Counted from the first letter of the stretch, positions 52,369 to 61,830 are shown. The stretch is DNA of 64,000 bases from Bacteroidota bacterium (GCA_963169325.1 CAUJEY010000093.1:1-64000); one strand, 5' to 3'. Numbers and translations: made by a program. Notes: a model not told the origin generated them from the letters alone.

Positions 52369-52422
52369 ATCGGTTGTACATTAAAAAGTTAAAAAATATA
52401 TGTGAAAGGTTTAATAGGATTT

Positions 52423-52498
52423 AGCGGGTTTAACGGGTTGAGCGGGTTGAACGGGTTGAGCACTGCCGCCCAACTCGTTAAACCCGTTCAACCGTTCA
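52423..52498. repeat. GGGTTGAACG-type tandem repeat between zapA and rny
   Basis: Four or five degenerate 10-bp units (GGGTTTAACG, GGGTTGAGCG, GGGTTGAACG) are followed by partly complementary TTAAACCCGTTCAACCG. They can fold into an imperfect hairpin. There is no T-tract and no sign of a 6S RNA. Confidence 0.6.
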
Positions 52499-52522
52499 AA
52501 TGAAACCCGACAGGAAAGTTAC

Positions 52523-52780
52523 TCAGACAACAGCCACCGGCTGCGGGCGTTGTGAGGCCCGGTGCAGTTCGACGGCGCAGGTAAGCATGGCGAGCGCAAA
52601 ACAATCTTGTAGGTCACGCGATGGTTGGCCGGTTTGAAAAGCCGTAATTTTATCGTTGATGTCCTTGGCCAGGCGGTGAATAAGCGCTTCGTCTGCGGCA
52701 TTAATATTTAGCAGATAAGGTCGCCCGGCAATCAGGATAGTGACCTGGATAATATGATTCGATTGTACTTCGTATGCCAT
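52523..52780 (-). CDS. zapA: Cell division protein ZapA
   Basis: An 85-residue protein from ATG 52780 (MAYEVQSNHIIQVTILIAGR). The pattern VTILIAGRPYLLNIN, then EALIHRLAKDINDKI and a C-terminal helix is typical of ZapA, a FtsZ-bundling protein. A 15-codon longer frame reads unlike the family. It lies between pheT and rny, the conserved Bacteroidota arrangement. Short but confident by motif and context. Confidence 0.88.
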   Translation of the reverse strand: MAYEVQSNHIIQVTILIAGRPYLLNINAADEALIHRLAKDINDKITAFQTGQPSRDLQDCFALAMLTCAVELHRASQRPQPVAVV

Positions 52781-52983
52781 TGCGTAATCGGCCGTTGGAT
52801 GATGATCGCTGAAAAGATGCAGCAAATTTTATATGGGTTCGGTTATATTAGCACAAACCGTTCCAATCCAGTTTACTACAAGCCAGCGTTCATTCCATTG
52901 ACATTGCTTTCCGGTTCAATACTGTCCGGTTTCGGTTATTAAACGGCTCCGTCTCTTTTCTCTTTTGAACAAGATCGGGAGGG

Positions 52984-55572
52984 TTATTTGCGAATAATCG
53001 CATTTAATTTATGTTCAAATGCCTGCTGCAATTGCTGCATCAAGGCATCGATTTCTTTATCCTGTAAGGTTTTTTGCGGGTCTTCAAACAGAAAACTCAC
53101 GGCATAGGATTTTTTGCCTGCGCCAATTTTGTTTTCGTCTTCGAATACGTCGAACAAATTAACCTCTTTCAACAGTTTTTTAGCGGTCTTGGTTGCTATC
53201 TGGCGAATTTCGCCGAAAGACACCTGCTGGTTCAGCACCAGGGCCAAGTCCCGGCGAACCACGGGGAATCTGTTCAGTTCCTGAAACTGTATCTTATTTG
53301 CGGCAAGGGCTTTTAGCAGGTTATCAAAATTAAAATCGGCAAAAAACACTGCGTTTTTTAGATCCATTTTCCGGCTGATTGCCGGCAATACGCTGCCAAA
53401 AACTACCAACTCCTGCGGGCCGCGGTGGTAGCGCAAAGCCAGGCGAAACGGAGCATCCTGTACCACAGTTTCCTGATAACCGCTGATACCTAAGCGGGTC
53501 AGCAAATTCTGGACGTAGGCCTTTAAAGTGTAAAAATCCACTTCTTTTTTGGCTGCCGGCTGCCAGCTTTCAAGAGCGTGTGCGCCCGTGAGGAAAAGGG
53601 CGAGGCGTGCGGTTTCGCGGGAAACCCCTCCCCCATCCCCTCCCTCAAAGGGGAGGGGGGCTTGATTGCTTTCCAATCGGAAGGCAGAAACATGGAACTG
53701 GGTCAAGCCCCCCTCTCCTTCGGGGGAGGGGTTTCGCTCGTACACTTTTCCGAATTCAAACAACCGTAAATCCGGGCTTTGCCGGTTTTGGTTGTGTCGT
53801 ATGGTTTCTAATCCACTATATAACATGGTCGGCCGCAAACAGTCGAGCCCCTGATTAGCCGTATTGTGTACAAACACCAATGATGCGGCGGGCACGGGTA
53901 ATAAGGCGCCTTCGCCGGTATGGTAGGCTGAGTTGGTGAGCGACAGGTTCATGCACTCATTGAAGCCGTTGGATGCCAAAAAGTCCGCGGCAATGTTGCG
54001 CACGGCATCCGGATTGGGGCGGGGGGTGATTTCCACGCTGGTGCGTATCTGTGCCGGCATGGGCACGGTATCCAGCCCGTAAACGCGCAGGATTTCTTCC
54101 ACTACATCGGCTTCGCGGATGACGTCGGGTTTGTTCGTCGGAATGACGGCGGTAAAGCCTGCCGCGGATTCTTCTGCTATGCCGATTTCGAGGGCTGCCA
54201 GGATATTTCGGACGGTTTCTTTCGGTAAATTTTCGCCGATCAGGGTGTTCATCCGGGCGTATTCCACCGGTATGCGCGCCGGCGCAACAGGATTGGGGTA
54301 CAGGTCGGTGATTTCGGAAGCGATTTCGCCGCCGGCCAGCTCCTGAACCAGCGAAACAGCGCGTTGCAGCGCGGTCAGGCACCCGTTCGGGTCCACACCT
54401 TTTTCAAAACTCCAGGCCGCATCGGTGCGCAGGTTGTGGCGCAGCATGGAGCGGCGGATCCATTTGGGGTTAAAAAAAGCGCTTTCGAGAAATACGTTGG
54501 TGGTGCGTTCCGTAACGCCGCTGGTGGCGCCGCCAAATACGCCGCCAATACACATGGGGTTCGATTCGCCATCGCAGATGATCAGGTCTTCTGCGAAAAG
54601 TTTGCGGTCCACTGCATCGAGGCTTTTAAAAACGGTGCCTTCGGGCAGGGTTTTTACCACGACTTTGCCGCCTTTAATCTGGTCGGCATCGAAGGCGTGA
54701 AGGGGTTGGCCGAGTTCGATACGGACGTAGTTGGTGAGGTCCACCACGTTATTAATTGGGCGCTGGCCTACCGCGAGCAGGCGGTTTTTCAACCAGTCGG
54801 GGCTTTCTTTGACTTTTATATTCCGAATCAATACGCCGGAGTATCGCGGGCAAGCCTCGGTATTTTCCACAACTACTTCGAGGTTGAGGTTCGATCCCGA
54901 GGCCTCGGGATGACGTTTGAAATTATCGGGAGACATAGCCGGCAGGCGAAGCGTTGCCGCAGGGTTTTCGTTTTGCCGCATCCAGGCCAACAGGTCGCGG
55001 GCTACGCCGAGGTGGTTGGTGGCGTCGGCACGGTTGGGGGTCAGGCCGATTTCATAGACAATATCGGAGGCCCGGTCCAGATATTTTGCCGCGGTGACGC
55101 CCAAGGGGGTATCGGCCGGCAGCACCATGATTCCAGCGTGGTCGTGCCCCAGGCCGAGTTCGTCTTCGGCGCAGATCATGCCTTGCGACGGCACCCCGCG
55201 CACTTTGCGTTCGGCTATGGTAAACAACTGACCGTCTTTACTGAAAACGTTGGCGCCGGGCAGGGCCACGAGCACTTTTTGGCCAACGGCCACGTTCGGT
55301 GCACCGCACACAATGGAACGGAGCGCCTTTCCCGATCCCTCGGGGTCGGGGTCGCCGACATCGACTTTTGTAGCGGACAGGTGGTCTGTATCCGGAATAC
55401 GTTCGCACGCCACCACTACCCCGGTCACGACTTTATCCAAGTCGACCGGCGAGGGTTTTACTTCCTCCCATCCTTCCACTTCCAGTCCCAGCGATGTCAA
55501 TATGTCGGCGATTTCTGTGGGTGTTTTATCTAGGTCGAGAAAATCTCGAATCCAATTCAATGAAACCTTCAT
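52984..55572 (-). CDS. pheT: Phenylalanyl-tRNA synthetase beta subunit
   Basis: An 862-residue subunit of the (alpha-beta)2 enzyme. It starts MKVSLNWIRDFLDLDKTP; the tRNA-binding OB domain (about 40-155, VACERIPDTDHLSATKVDVG), the B3/B4 editing domain (about 220-400), B5 and a C-terminal ferredoxin-fold anticodon domain (about 770-860, FPVVRRDLALVLN) are all present. It is about 50 residues longer than usual. The extra length is largely a translated palindromic repeat near residue 615-655 reading NPSPEGEGGLTQFHVSAFRL, then ESNQAPLPFEGGDGGGVS. The insert lies between FEFGKVYER and ETARLALFLTG, a loop in related enzymes, so activity is probably kept. Confidence 0.96.
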   Translation of the reverse strand: MKVSLNWIRDFLDLDKTPTEIADILTSLGLEVEGWEEVKPSPVDLDKVVTGVVVACERIPDTDHLSATKVDVGDPDPEGSGKALRSIVCGAPNVAVGQKVLVALPGANVFSKDGQLFTIAERKVRGVPSQGMICAEDELGLGHDHAGIMVLPADTPLGVTAAKYLDRASDIVYEIGLTPNRADATNHLGVARDLLAWMRQNENPAATLRLPAMSPDNFKRHPEASGSNLNLEVVVENTEACPRYSGVLIRNIKVKESPDWLKNRLLAVGQRPINNVVDLTNYVRIELGQPLHAFDADQIKGGKVVVKTLPEGTVFKSLDAVDRKLFAEDLIICDGESNPMCIGGVFGGATSGVTERTTNVFLESAFFNPKWIRRSMLRHNLRTDAAWSFEKGVDPNGCLTALQRAVSLVQELAGGEIASEITDLYPNPVAPARIPVEYARMNTLIGENLPKETVRNILAALEIGIAEESAAGFTAVIPTNKPDVIREADVVEEILRVYGLDTVPMPAQIRTSVEITPRPNPDAVRNIAADFLASNGFNECMNLSLTNSAYHTGEGALLPVPAASLVFVHNTANQGLDCLRPTMLYSGLETIRHNQNRQSPDLRLFEFGKVYERNPSPEGEGGLTQFHVSAFRLESNQAPLPFEGGDGGGVSRETARLALFLTGAHALESWQPAAKKEVDFYTLKAYVQNLLTRLGISGYQETVVQDAPFRLALRYHRGPQELVVFGSVLPAISRKMDLKNAVFFADFNFDNLLKALAANKIQFQELNRFPVVRRDLALVLNQQVSFGEIRQIATKTAKKLLKEVNLFDVFEDENKIGAGKKSYAVSFLFEDPQKTLQDKEIDALMQQLQQAFEHKLNAIIRK
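53621..53735. repeat. Compound palindromic repeat inside pheT
   Basis: Outer arms GAAACCCCTCCCCC (53621-53634) and GGGGGAGGGGTTTC (53722-53735) are exact complements. Inner arms GGGAGGGGGGCTTGA (53651-53665) and TCAAGCCCCCCTCTCC (53703-53718) also pair. The left outer arm extends as the same 20-mer seen at 241-260. The insert keeps the reading frame open. Confidence 0.85.
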
Positions 55573-55919
55573 TTGCTCTGAAAATCGATCAGATTATATG
55601 CATTGGGTATGGCACCTTGGCCTTTCAATGCGCTAAGGTAGTGAGGTTTCGGGAAAATTAATCACTCATGTTAAATCAGGGTAAAATCGTTTCGGAAATG
55701 GCATGTATCGGGAAGGAGTACCGGACGACGCATTTACTGAACTGGTGGTGTGTAAAAAATGCGCTACTAACGCAGGTACCTTAACCAATTACTCCGTAGT
55801 AGGGAGATAGCCCCTGAGTAATACGAGCGCGATGAACATGGCAAGGCGATTTTTCATGCGCGGTAAATCTAAGGGAAAAGCATATCATACATTTGCATCT
55901 CACAAAATAATGTCCTCCC
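55573..55919. other. Intergenic region between pheT and the CNNM-like gene
   Basis: These 347 bp lie between divergent genes. No convincing gene is seen; short frames (for example a 35-codon plus-strand frame with CKKC near 55700) lack start context and family features. A TACATTTG box at 55888-55895, 25 bp before the GTG at 55920, fits the Bacteroidota -7 consensus and may be the promoter of the downstream gene. Confidence 0.55.
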
Positions 55920-57185
55920 GTGGAACTCTTCGTTATTCTACTCTTTAACCTCATTAACGGCGTATTCGCGCTGTCGGAAATTGCCCTGGTATCCGTCAAA
56001 AAGCAACGTATGATTCAACTGGCGGAAAGCGGCAACGCCCGCGCCCAAACGGTGCTCGGGCTGTTGAAAAACCCCGAAGGCTTTCTTTCTGCCGTGCAAA
56101 TCGGCATTACGCTCATCGGCATTATATCGGGCGTGTACGGTGGGGCTGCATTGACCGACAACTTCCGACCTGTGGTGGAACAGGTGGAAGTCCTTCGTCC
56201 ATACGCCAATGAAATTGCTTACACGCTGGTAGTAGCGCTCATCACCTACCTTTCCATTGTCATTGGCGAACTGATTCCCAAGACCCTTGCCATGAAGTTC
56301 GCCGAGCCTGTTGCGTTGGGCATTGCCGGGTTCATTCGCCTTTTTTCACGTATGGCTCATCCCTTTGTGTGGTTGCTTACCAGGTCAACCAACCTGGTTT
56401 TTAAAATTTTCAGGATCAAGCCTGTTCAGGAAGAAAAAATGACTGATGAGGAACTTCGTTATGTCATTAAAACTGCCGGCCGACAAGGGCTGTTAGATAA
56501 AGACGAAAGCGAGTTGCACCAAAATGTGTTGTCATTCAGTGAATTGAGGGTAAAAAATATAATGACGCACCGGCTCGAAGTCGAGTGGGTGGACATCACC
56601 GACTCATCGGAAGCCATCACACAACAACTGCGTCAGAGCAACCATTTTCAGTTCCCCCTTTGCAAAGACGGTTACGACAACATACTCGGCTATCTCCACG
56701 TCAAAGACTTTTTCATCAATAAGGATCAGTCTGATTTCAACTTGCTCAGCATCCTTCGCGAGCCGGTGTACGTGCCGGAAAATTTGTATGCCAGTGATGC
56801 GCTCCAGCAATTTAAAAAACGCCGGTGCTACTTCGGTATCGTAGTGGACGAGTTCGGCGCCTTCGAAGGCGTCATTACCCTGCATGACCTCGCAGAAGCA
56901 TTGGTCGGCAATTTGCCGGGTAACGACAACGATGAGCCCGAAATCACAAAGCGTACTGACGGCTCACTGCTCGTGAGTGGCAGTATTCTCATCAGTGAAC
57001 TAAATCAATATCTGGATAAAATTTTTATCCCGGAAAAAAGTGCGCAGTACTCTACGCTGGCGGGTTTTATCATTCATCACCTCGAACGTATACCCGATGT
57101 GAGCGAGCAGTTTGACTACAACGGTTACAGCATCGAAATCGTGGATAAAGACGGGGCTCGAATTGATCAGATAATTTTGAAATAA
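55920..57185 (+). CDS. CNNM/CorC-type membrane protein (hemolysin family)
   Basis: A 421-residue protein starting at GTG 55920 (MELFVILLFNLINGVFALSE). An N-terminal CNNM (DUF21) domain has about four helices and the NGVFALSEIALVSVKKQRM motif. Two CBS domains follow (about 205-330; KNIMTHRLEVEWVD, FGAFEGVITLHDLAEALVG), then a CorC_HlyC domain at the C-terminus. Such proteins are implicated in Mg2+/Co2+ efflux or homeostasis rather than haemolysis. Full length, with all domains present. It converges on murA. Confidence 0.93.
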   Translation: MELFVILLFNLINGVFALSEIALVSVKKQRMIQLAESGNARAQTVLGLLKNPEGFLSAVQIGITLIGIISGVYGGAALTDNFRPVVEQVEVLRPYANEIAYTLVVALITYLSIVIGELIPKTLAMKFAEPVALGIAGFIRLFSRMAHPFVWLLTRSTNLVFKIFRIKPVQEEKMTDEELRYVIKTAGRQGLLDKDESELHQNVLSFSELRVKNIMTHRLEVEWVDITDSSEAITQQLRQSNHFQFPLCKDGYDNILGYLHVKDFFINKDQSDFNLLSILREPVYVPENLYASDALQQFKKRRCYFGIVVDEFGAFEGVITLHDLAEALVGNLPGNDNDEPEITKRTDGSLLVSGSILISELNQYLDKIFIPEKSAQYSTLAGFIIHHLERIPDVSEQFDYNGYSIEIVDKDGARIDQIILK

Positions 57186-57328
57186 ACGTGGCGGGTTTGC
57201 CTCAGGTAATTCTCGCACAAATAATAAATCCAGCTGTATTCCTTTACAAACGGTGCGAAATACAAGGTCGTTCGGCCAAACCCGAAACCCAGGCGGGGCG
57301 CAGATTGATAAAATTTTGGTGAAAAATA

Positions 57329-58645
57329 TCAAACCCGACTGATTTTTGCCCCAATTGCATTCAACCGCTGATCGATGTACTGATACCCGCGGTCAATCTG
57401 GTTCACGTTGTGTATGATGCTTTTGCCTTTTGCCGACAGTGCGGCGATGAGCAGCGCCTGGCCGGCCCGGATATCGGGAGAGGTCATCTCGATGCCGCGT
57501 AATTGGGAACGGCGGTCGAGGCCGATGACCGTGGCGCGGTGGGGGTCGCAAAGGATGATCTGGGCGCCCATGTCGATGAGTTTATCCACGAAAAACAAGC
57601 GGCTCTCAAACATTTTCTGGTGAATCAGCACGCTGCCGCGCGCCTGTGTGGCCGTGACTAGCATGATGGACATCAGGTCGGGCGTAAAGCCGGGCCAGGG
57701 GGCATCGTAGATGGTGAGAATGGAACCATCGATAAAAGTGCTGATCTCGTAGTGTTCCTGGGCCGGGATGTACAGGTCGTCGCCGCGCCGCTCGATGATG
57801 ATGCCGAGTCGTTCGAAGGTATGTGGGATGATGCCGAGGTGATCGATACCGGCGTTTTTGATCGTAATTTCGGATTGCGTCATGGCGGCCAGGCCGATAA
57901 AACTGCCCACTTCAATCATGTCGGGCAGGCAGCGGTGTTGAGCGCCGCCGAGTTGTTCCACCCCTTCGATGTGGAGCAGGTTGGAGCCAAGGCCGTCGAT
58001 TTTGGCGCCCATGTCCTTTAGCATACGGCAGAGTTGCTGCACATAAGGTTCGCAGGCTGCATTGTAAATGCTTGTTTTCCCTTTTGCCAGTACGGCGGCC
58101 ATGACTACATTGGCGGTGCCGGTCACTGAAATTTCATCCATGTGGATGTACGCGCCCTGCAATCCGCCTTTGGGTTGCTGGATGTAATAAATGTCCTTTT
58201 CGTCGTCGTATTTGAATTCGGCAGCCAGTTTCTGGAAGCCCAGGAAGTGGGTGTCTAAACGCCGCCGGCCGATCTTGTCGCCGCCGGGCTTTGGCAGTGC
58301 CGCCCGGCCGAACCGCGCCAGCAAAGGGCCGATGAGCATCACGGAACCGCGCAGGCGCTGCGCGTCTTTCATAAAGGCGTCGGAGCGCAGGTAATCGATG
58401 TTGATCGTCCCGGCACAGAAGCGATAGGTATCCGGGGCGAGTTGTTCGACGGTTACGCCGAGGCCTTTTAACAACTCGATCAGTTTATTGACATCCAGGA
58501 TGTTGGGTATATTGCTGATGGTCACCGGGTCGTCGGTGAGCAATACGGCGCTGATGACTTGCAGGGCTTCGTTTTTAGCGCCCTGGGGGTGGAGCTCGCC
58601 GCGCAGGGGCGTGCCGCCGGTGACTTCGAAGGTATCGAGTTGCAT
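57329..58645 (-). CDS. murA: UDP-N-acetylglucosamine 1-carboxyvinyltransferase MurA
   Basis: A 438-residue EPSP-like transferase that commits UDP-GlcNAc to peptidoglycan synthesis with PEP. It starts MQLDTFEVTGGTPLRGELHP, contains GAKNEALQVISAVLLTDDP (Lys-Asn active-site pair) and ends with the GYQYIDQRLNAIGAKI segment. At the PEP-loop position a fosfomycin-target Cys is not obvious: the region reads LPKPGGDKIGRRRLDTH, whose typical CxIG position is G-D-K-IG, so the Cys appears to be Asp. Such Cys-to-Asp forms are known from other bacteria and are naturally fosfomycin-tolerant. Both halves are intact. Confidence 0.95.
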   Translation of the reverse strand: MQLDTFEVTGGTPLRGELHPQGAKNEALQVISAVLLTDDPVTISNIPNILDVNKLIELLKGLGVTVEQLAPDTYRFCAGTINIDYLRSDAFMKDAQRLRGSVMLIGPLLARFGRAALPKPGGDKIGRRRLDTHFLGFQKLAAEFKYDDEKDIYYIQQPKGGLQGAYIHMDEISVTGTANVVMAAVLAKGKTSIYNAACEPYVQQLCRMLKDMGAKIDGLGSNLLHIEGVEQLGGAQHRCLPDMIEVGSFIGLAAMTQSEITIKNAGIDHLGIIPHTFERLGIIIERRGDDLYIPAQEHYEISTFIDGSILTIYDAPWPGFTPDLMSIMLVTATQARGSVLIHQKMFESRLFFVDKLIDMGAQIILCDPHRATVIGLDRRSQLRGIEMTSPDIRAGQALLIAALSAKGKSIIHNVNQIDRGYQYIDQRLNAIGAKISRV

Positions 58646-58754
58646 GATATTGGAAGGGTTGGAGGGTTTCTGGTTGGAGGAGCCCCTGTATTGCAGGGCA
58701 TTCTGACGGGCAAAGATTCAGTTAAATTCTGAAAACGGCATGTAATTTTTGCAA

Positions 58755-59234
58755 TCAGGACTCTCCGGCTAAAATCAGAATATCCAGATAAAGTTTTGGA
58801 TGAATACGAAATCCGGCAGCACTTTTAAGCCGATCCATTTCTGGTTTGACAGCAACTAACAAGCCTTTTTCTTTGGCTCTAAGAAGTATTCCCAGTAAAC
58901 CAGTTAATTTTAAGCCGTGCTTTTCCGCAATTTTTCTTCCTTTAAATTCATCAATGATAAGCAGATCGGCATTTAGTTCCATGCACAAAGCAATGGCCTC
59001 TGCCTCACCTTTATCCAATTGGGTGGAAAGTTGTGTGAAAGGTGTTTTGTCAGACAATCCCCGTATTTCCATCCAGTCTGCTTCGGAAAGAACGATTAGT
59101 TGCCCGGGAATGAGGATCAACTCCTGATAAACCAGTTCCGGAATGATGATTTTGTTAAACAAGGCACGCAACAAACCCAATCTGCCAATTTGGATCAGAT
59201 TTGTGATCGGGGAGGTATCGCTGATGATGACCAT
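58755..59234 (-). CDS. DUF3368 PIN-domain toxin-like nuclease
   Basis: A 159-residue PIN-fold protein of the DUF3368 type. The conserved acidic residues appear in IISDTSPITNL (Asp near 5), LDKGEAEAIAL (Glu near 95) and LLIIDEFKGRKIAE (Asp near 115). GLLGILLRAKEKG is the family's typical following helix. PIN toxins cleave RNA; this subfamily pairs with UPF0175 proteins. The start lies one base after the antitoxin stop, so translation is coupled. It would be a toxin, inferred from family and pairing. Confidence 0.88.
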   Translation of the reverse strand: MVIISDTSPITNLIQIGRLGLLRALFNKIIIPELVYQELILIPGQLIVLSEADWMEIRGLSDKTPFTQLSTQLDKGEAEAIALCMELNADLLIIDEFKGRKIAEKHGLKLTGLLGILLRAKEKGLLVAVKPEMDRLKSAAGFRIHPKLYLDILILAGES

Positions 59235-59235
59235 T

Positions 59236-59475
59236 TTACATATTCCTCAGGTTCGCCAGGTCTTTTTTTACATCATCTAAGGAGTAATGGATATACACAT
59301 CACGCTTAGCCAATTCTTTTTGAAATGCAATCAAATCCAAACCGGCAAGCCGGCTTGCTTGCCCAATAGTTAGTTTTTTTTGTGCATATAAGTAAACCGC
59401 AATTTCAAGCGTCAATTGCTCGGGGGATAACTGTGCTATTTCCAGTACCTCTTCGCTGATTATCAGGTCTCCCAT
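59236..59475 (-). CDS. UPF0175-type antitoxin
   Basis: A 79-residue protein with the UPF0175 pattern: LEIAVYLYAQKKLTIGQASR and LAGLDLIAFQKELAKRDVYI, a helix-turn-helix-like core followed by HYSLDDVKKDL, the partner-binding tail. It precedes the PIN toxin by 1 bp in the order antitoxin-toxin. Members can bind their own promoter; a palindrome AAGATATCTT (59482-59491) and a strong promoter lie directly upstream. Confidence 0.88.
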   Translation of the reverse strand: MGDLIISEEVLEIAQLSPEQLTLEIAVYLYAQKKLTIGQASRLAGLDLIAFQKELAKRDVYIHYSLDDVKKDLANLRNM

Positions 59476-59481
59476 AGATAA

Positions 59482-59491
59482 AAGATATCTT
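59482..59491. promoter_or_regulatory. Palindrome before the antitoxin start
   Basis: AAGATATCTT is a perfect 10-bp palindrome flanked by nearly symmetrical ATA/TAT. It lies 7 bp before the antitoxin ATG and 21 bp after the -7 box, a plausible autoregulatory operator. Function is inferred. Confidence 0.35.
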
Positions 59492-59512
59492 ATACCAAGT
59501 TAATGCTTTATG

Positions 59513-59544
59513 CAAAATTACTGCAAATTTCTGGTTTGACCAAA
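59513..59544 (-). promoter_or_regulatory. Promoter of the toxin-antitoxin pair
   Basis: On the minus strand TTTG (59544-59541), a 20-nt spacer and TAATTTTG (59520-59513) match the Bacteroidota -33/-7 consensus with good spacing. The start would be near 59506, leaving a leader of about 30 nt before the antitoxin. Confidence 0.6.
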
Positions 59545-59581
59545 ACATCTATACCTGACGTAACCTGGTTTTTTGTGCATT

Positions 59582-61714
59582 TTATTGCTCTTCCTGCAAA
59601 ATGATCACAGGGGTGGTACGTTGGCCTTCTGTTGTACTTATTTGCAGCCAATAAAATCCCGGGGATAAGCTACTGGTATCGATTGAAATGTCTGTGTCTG
59701 GAATGGAAATAGCACTTGCCGCATGTACAACACTGCCAAGTGCTTCGTACAGCACAATTTGCAGGCGCTCCAGTTTGGGAAGTCCGGTGTTAATTCGGAG
59801 TTCGTGGGTTGCCGGATTAGGATATACCCTGAGAGCCGGAAAATCTGCTAGTTGGCGCTGGGCAGATGTAAGCGTTAGAATCATTGACTTCTCAACAGTC
59901 GAGCAGTTGTTAGTAGCATCCAATGTAACTGTATAAGTGCCGGGGGCCGGATAAACATGTATGGGATTGGCTTCATTGCTTTGTTCGCCATCGCCAAAAC
60001 TCCATAAATATGATACTGCATCCATACTGCTATTGATAAATGTTACAGACAAATCATCGGCCTGACTGTTAAAGTCAGTTTGAGGTATTGGAAAGACCGT
60101 GAGTGCCTGAATTGCGGTATCAGAGCCAAAAGTATTGGATACAATCAACAAGACTGTTTTTTCGCCCGGAGTATTGAAGGTGACAGTATGTGGCCCCGGT
60201 CCTTGCGCTTGCGCCGGTTGGGCGCCGGTGCCAAATTGCCATAACCAGGTATCGGCGGCCGGGGTCAATGCCGTAAAAATTGCTGTTTCAGATTGACAAA
60301 CGGAATCCGGAGCGCTGAATGTGGCCACTGGCGGTCTCAAGTCATATCGCCATAGCTCGCGGCCATAGGCTGTTGTGGATGCAAAAAAATAGAGTGTAGA
60401 GCCGACAAGAGTCAGGTTTGAAGGATCGGAGCCCGCAATACCAGCACTGATGTCGGCCAAGAGCGTTGTTCCAGCCGTGGTTCCATCTGTTTGCCAGAGT
60501 TCTATGCCATTTACGCCGTCATTGGCCGTAAAGTACATATTACCGTTATATGCCGGCCCTCCGGAATAGACACCGCCACTTAGCCCCGGAAAAATTTCTT
60601 TCACCAATTTTGTGCCGTCAGAAGTTCCGTCTGTAATCCAGAGTTCAGTGCCGGAGCCGCCATCGGCAGCATAGAACAACTTGTCATCTAGCCGGCCTAA
60701 ATACCGCACCAGGCTGTTGCTGGCTCCAGGGCCGATATTTTTCAGCAATTGTGTGCCGGGTTCAGTGCCATCGGAAATCCAAAGTTCAATGCCATTTATA
60801 CCGTCATTTGCTGCGAATATCAACAAGTCTCCTAAAATCTGAAAAGGTAAATCGGTGACACCGTTTCCTGAGCCGGGATTAATATCCCTGACCATAATAG
60901 TGCCGGCCTCTGTGCCATCCGTTTTCCATAATTCTCGTCCGGCGCCGTTTACAGTTGCCGAAAAAAAGAGTTGGTCGCCAGCCGGGGTCAGGTTGTTGGG
61001 GTCGCTGGCAGAAGAACCGCCAGGGTTAATGTCTTTCACCAATTTCGTGCCCCCGGAGGTACCGTCTGTTATCCAAAGCTCGCGGGCGGAGCTAAATTGA
61101 GTCGCCACAAAAAACAGCAGGTCATTCCATACGCAAAGCCTACCTGGGCTGCTGCTGCCAGCTCCCGAACTGATTTCAGTTAGCAAGGTAACTGACGACG
61201 AATCTCCATTGGTGTAAAAAATTTCTGTACCTGAGCCTGCTTTACTTGATCTGAAAAATAGTGTGTTTTTGCACATAGCAAACTCGGGAAAAAAGTTGCC
61301 GTACGAAGGGCCATCACAGGACCCCACGCAAGCATCCCAAAAAAGGAATGTGCCGGCCGAAGTGCCGTCGGACCGCCAGAGTTCCGCACCATAGTCAGAA
61401 TTCCGCCCTTGAAAATATAAAATGGAGTCGAAAACAATAAAAAAATCCGATACGCCATCCTGGCCGGTACCAGCATAAATGTCTTTGATTAATTCGGTGC
61501 CATCCGGTGTGCCATCCGAGCGCCAAAGCTCCTGGCCGGTTACGCCGTCGTTAGCCTTAAACAAGACAGTGTTGCCCAAAGCGGTTAATCGGGAAAACAA
61601 CGAATTAGAGGAAATTGATGATGTAGTGCCGGGAGCAATATCACGTACTAATTGAGGTTGTGCGGCAGCCGTTAGGTTGGCTAATAAAATGAAGAGTGTA
61701 ATTCTGGTGATCAT
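59582..61714 (-). CDS. Large T9SS-secreted repeat protein with PKD domain
   Basis: A protein of 710 residues from ATG 61714 (MITRITLFILLANLTAAAQ), a clean signal peptide; a longer frame starts with TTG and is not preferred. Residues about 30-480 are eight or nine repeats of the ELWRSDGT...GTxLVKDIxPG type (ELK-like). Then comes an Ig/PKD-like region, with a PKD domain near VSYLWSFGDGEQSNEANP, and a type IX secretion C-terminal domain (LRVYPNPATHELRI, ending SPGFYWLQISTTEGQ). It is exported to the cell surface or medium, probably as a structural or adhesive protein. Exact role unknown. Confidence 0.85.
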   Translation of the reverse strand: MITRITLFILLANLTAAAQPQLVRDIAPGTTSSISSNSLFSRLTALGNTVLFKANDGVTGQELWRSDGTPDGTELIKDIYAGTGQDGVSDFFIVFDSILYFQGRNSDYGAELWRSDGTSAGTFLFWDACVGSCDGPSYGNFFPEFAMCKNTLFFRSSKAGSGTEIFYTNGDSSSVTLLTEISSGAGSSSPGRLCVWNDLLFFVATQFSSARELWITDGTSGGTKLVKDINPGGSSASDPNNLTPAGDQLFFSATVNGAGRELWKTDGTEAGTIMVRDINPGSGNGVTDLPFQILGDLLIFAANDGINGIELWISDGTEPGTQLLKNIGPGASNSLVRYLGRLDDKLFYAADGGSGTELWITDGTSDGTKLVKEIFPGLSGGVYSGGPAYNGNMYFTANDGVNGIELWQTDGTTAGTTLLADISAGIAGSDPSNLTLVGSTLYFFASTTAYGRELWRYDLRPPVATFSAPDSVCQSETAIFTALTPAADTWLWQFGTGAQPAQAQGPGPHTVTFNTPGEKTVLLIVSNTFGSDTAIQALTVFPIPQTDFNSQADDLSVTFINSSMDAVSYLWSFGDGEQSNEANPIHVYPAPGTYTVTLDATNNCSTVEKSMILTLTSAQRQLADFPALRVYPNPATHELRINTGLPKLERLQIVLYEALGSVVHAASAISIPDTDISIDTSSLSPGFYWLQISTTEGQRTTPVIILQEEQ

Positions 61715-61830
61715 AAGGTTAAAATGGTTTAAATATTTCTTCAATTTGTAAAATTAATCATTTCCCCAGAATAAAATCAATCACATGGTATTATTTTTTA
61801 GGTGTGATCAGAATTTGCATTTTTTGCACA

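Noticed and set aside
52405-52500. 6S RNA between zapA and rny.
   Set aside because: The stretch is a short tandem repeat without the closed-bubble helix of 6S RNA, and is too short.
55690-55810. A 35-codon frame with CKKC as a small gene.
   Set aside because: No start context, no family likeness, and the frame is short enough to occur by chance.
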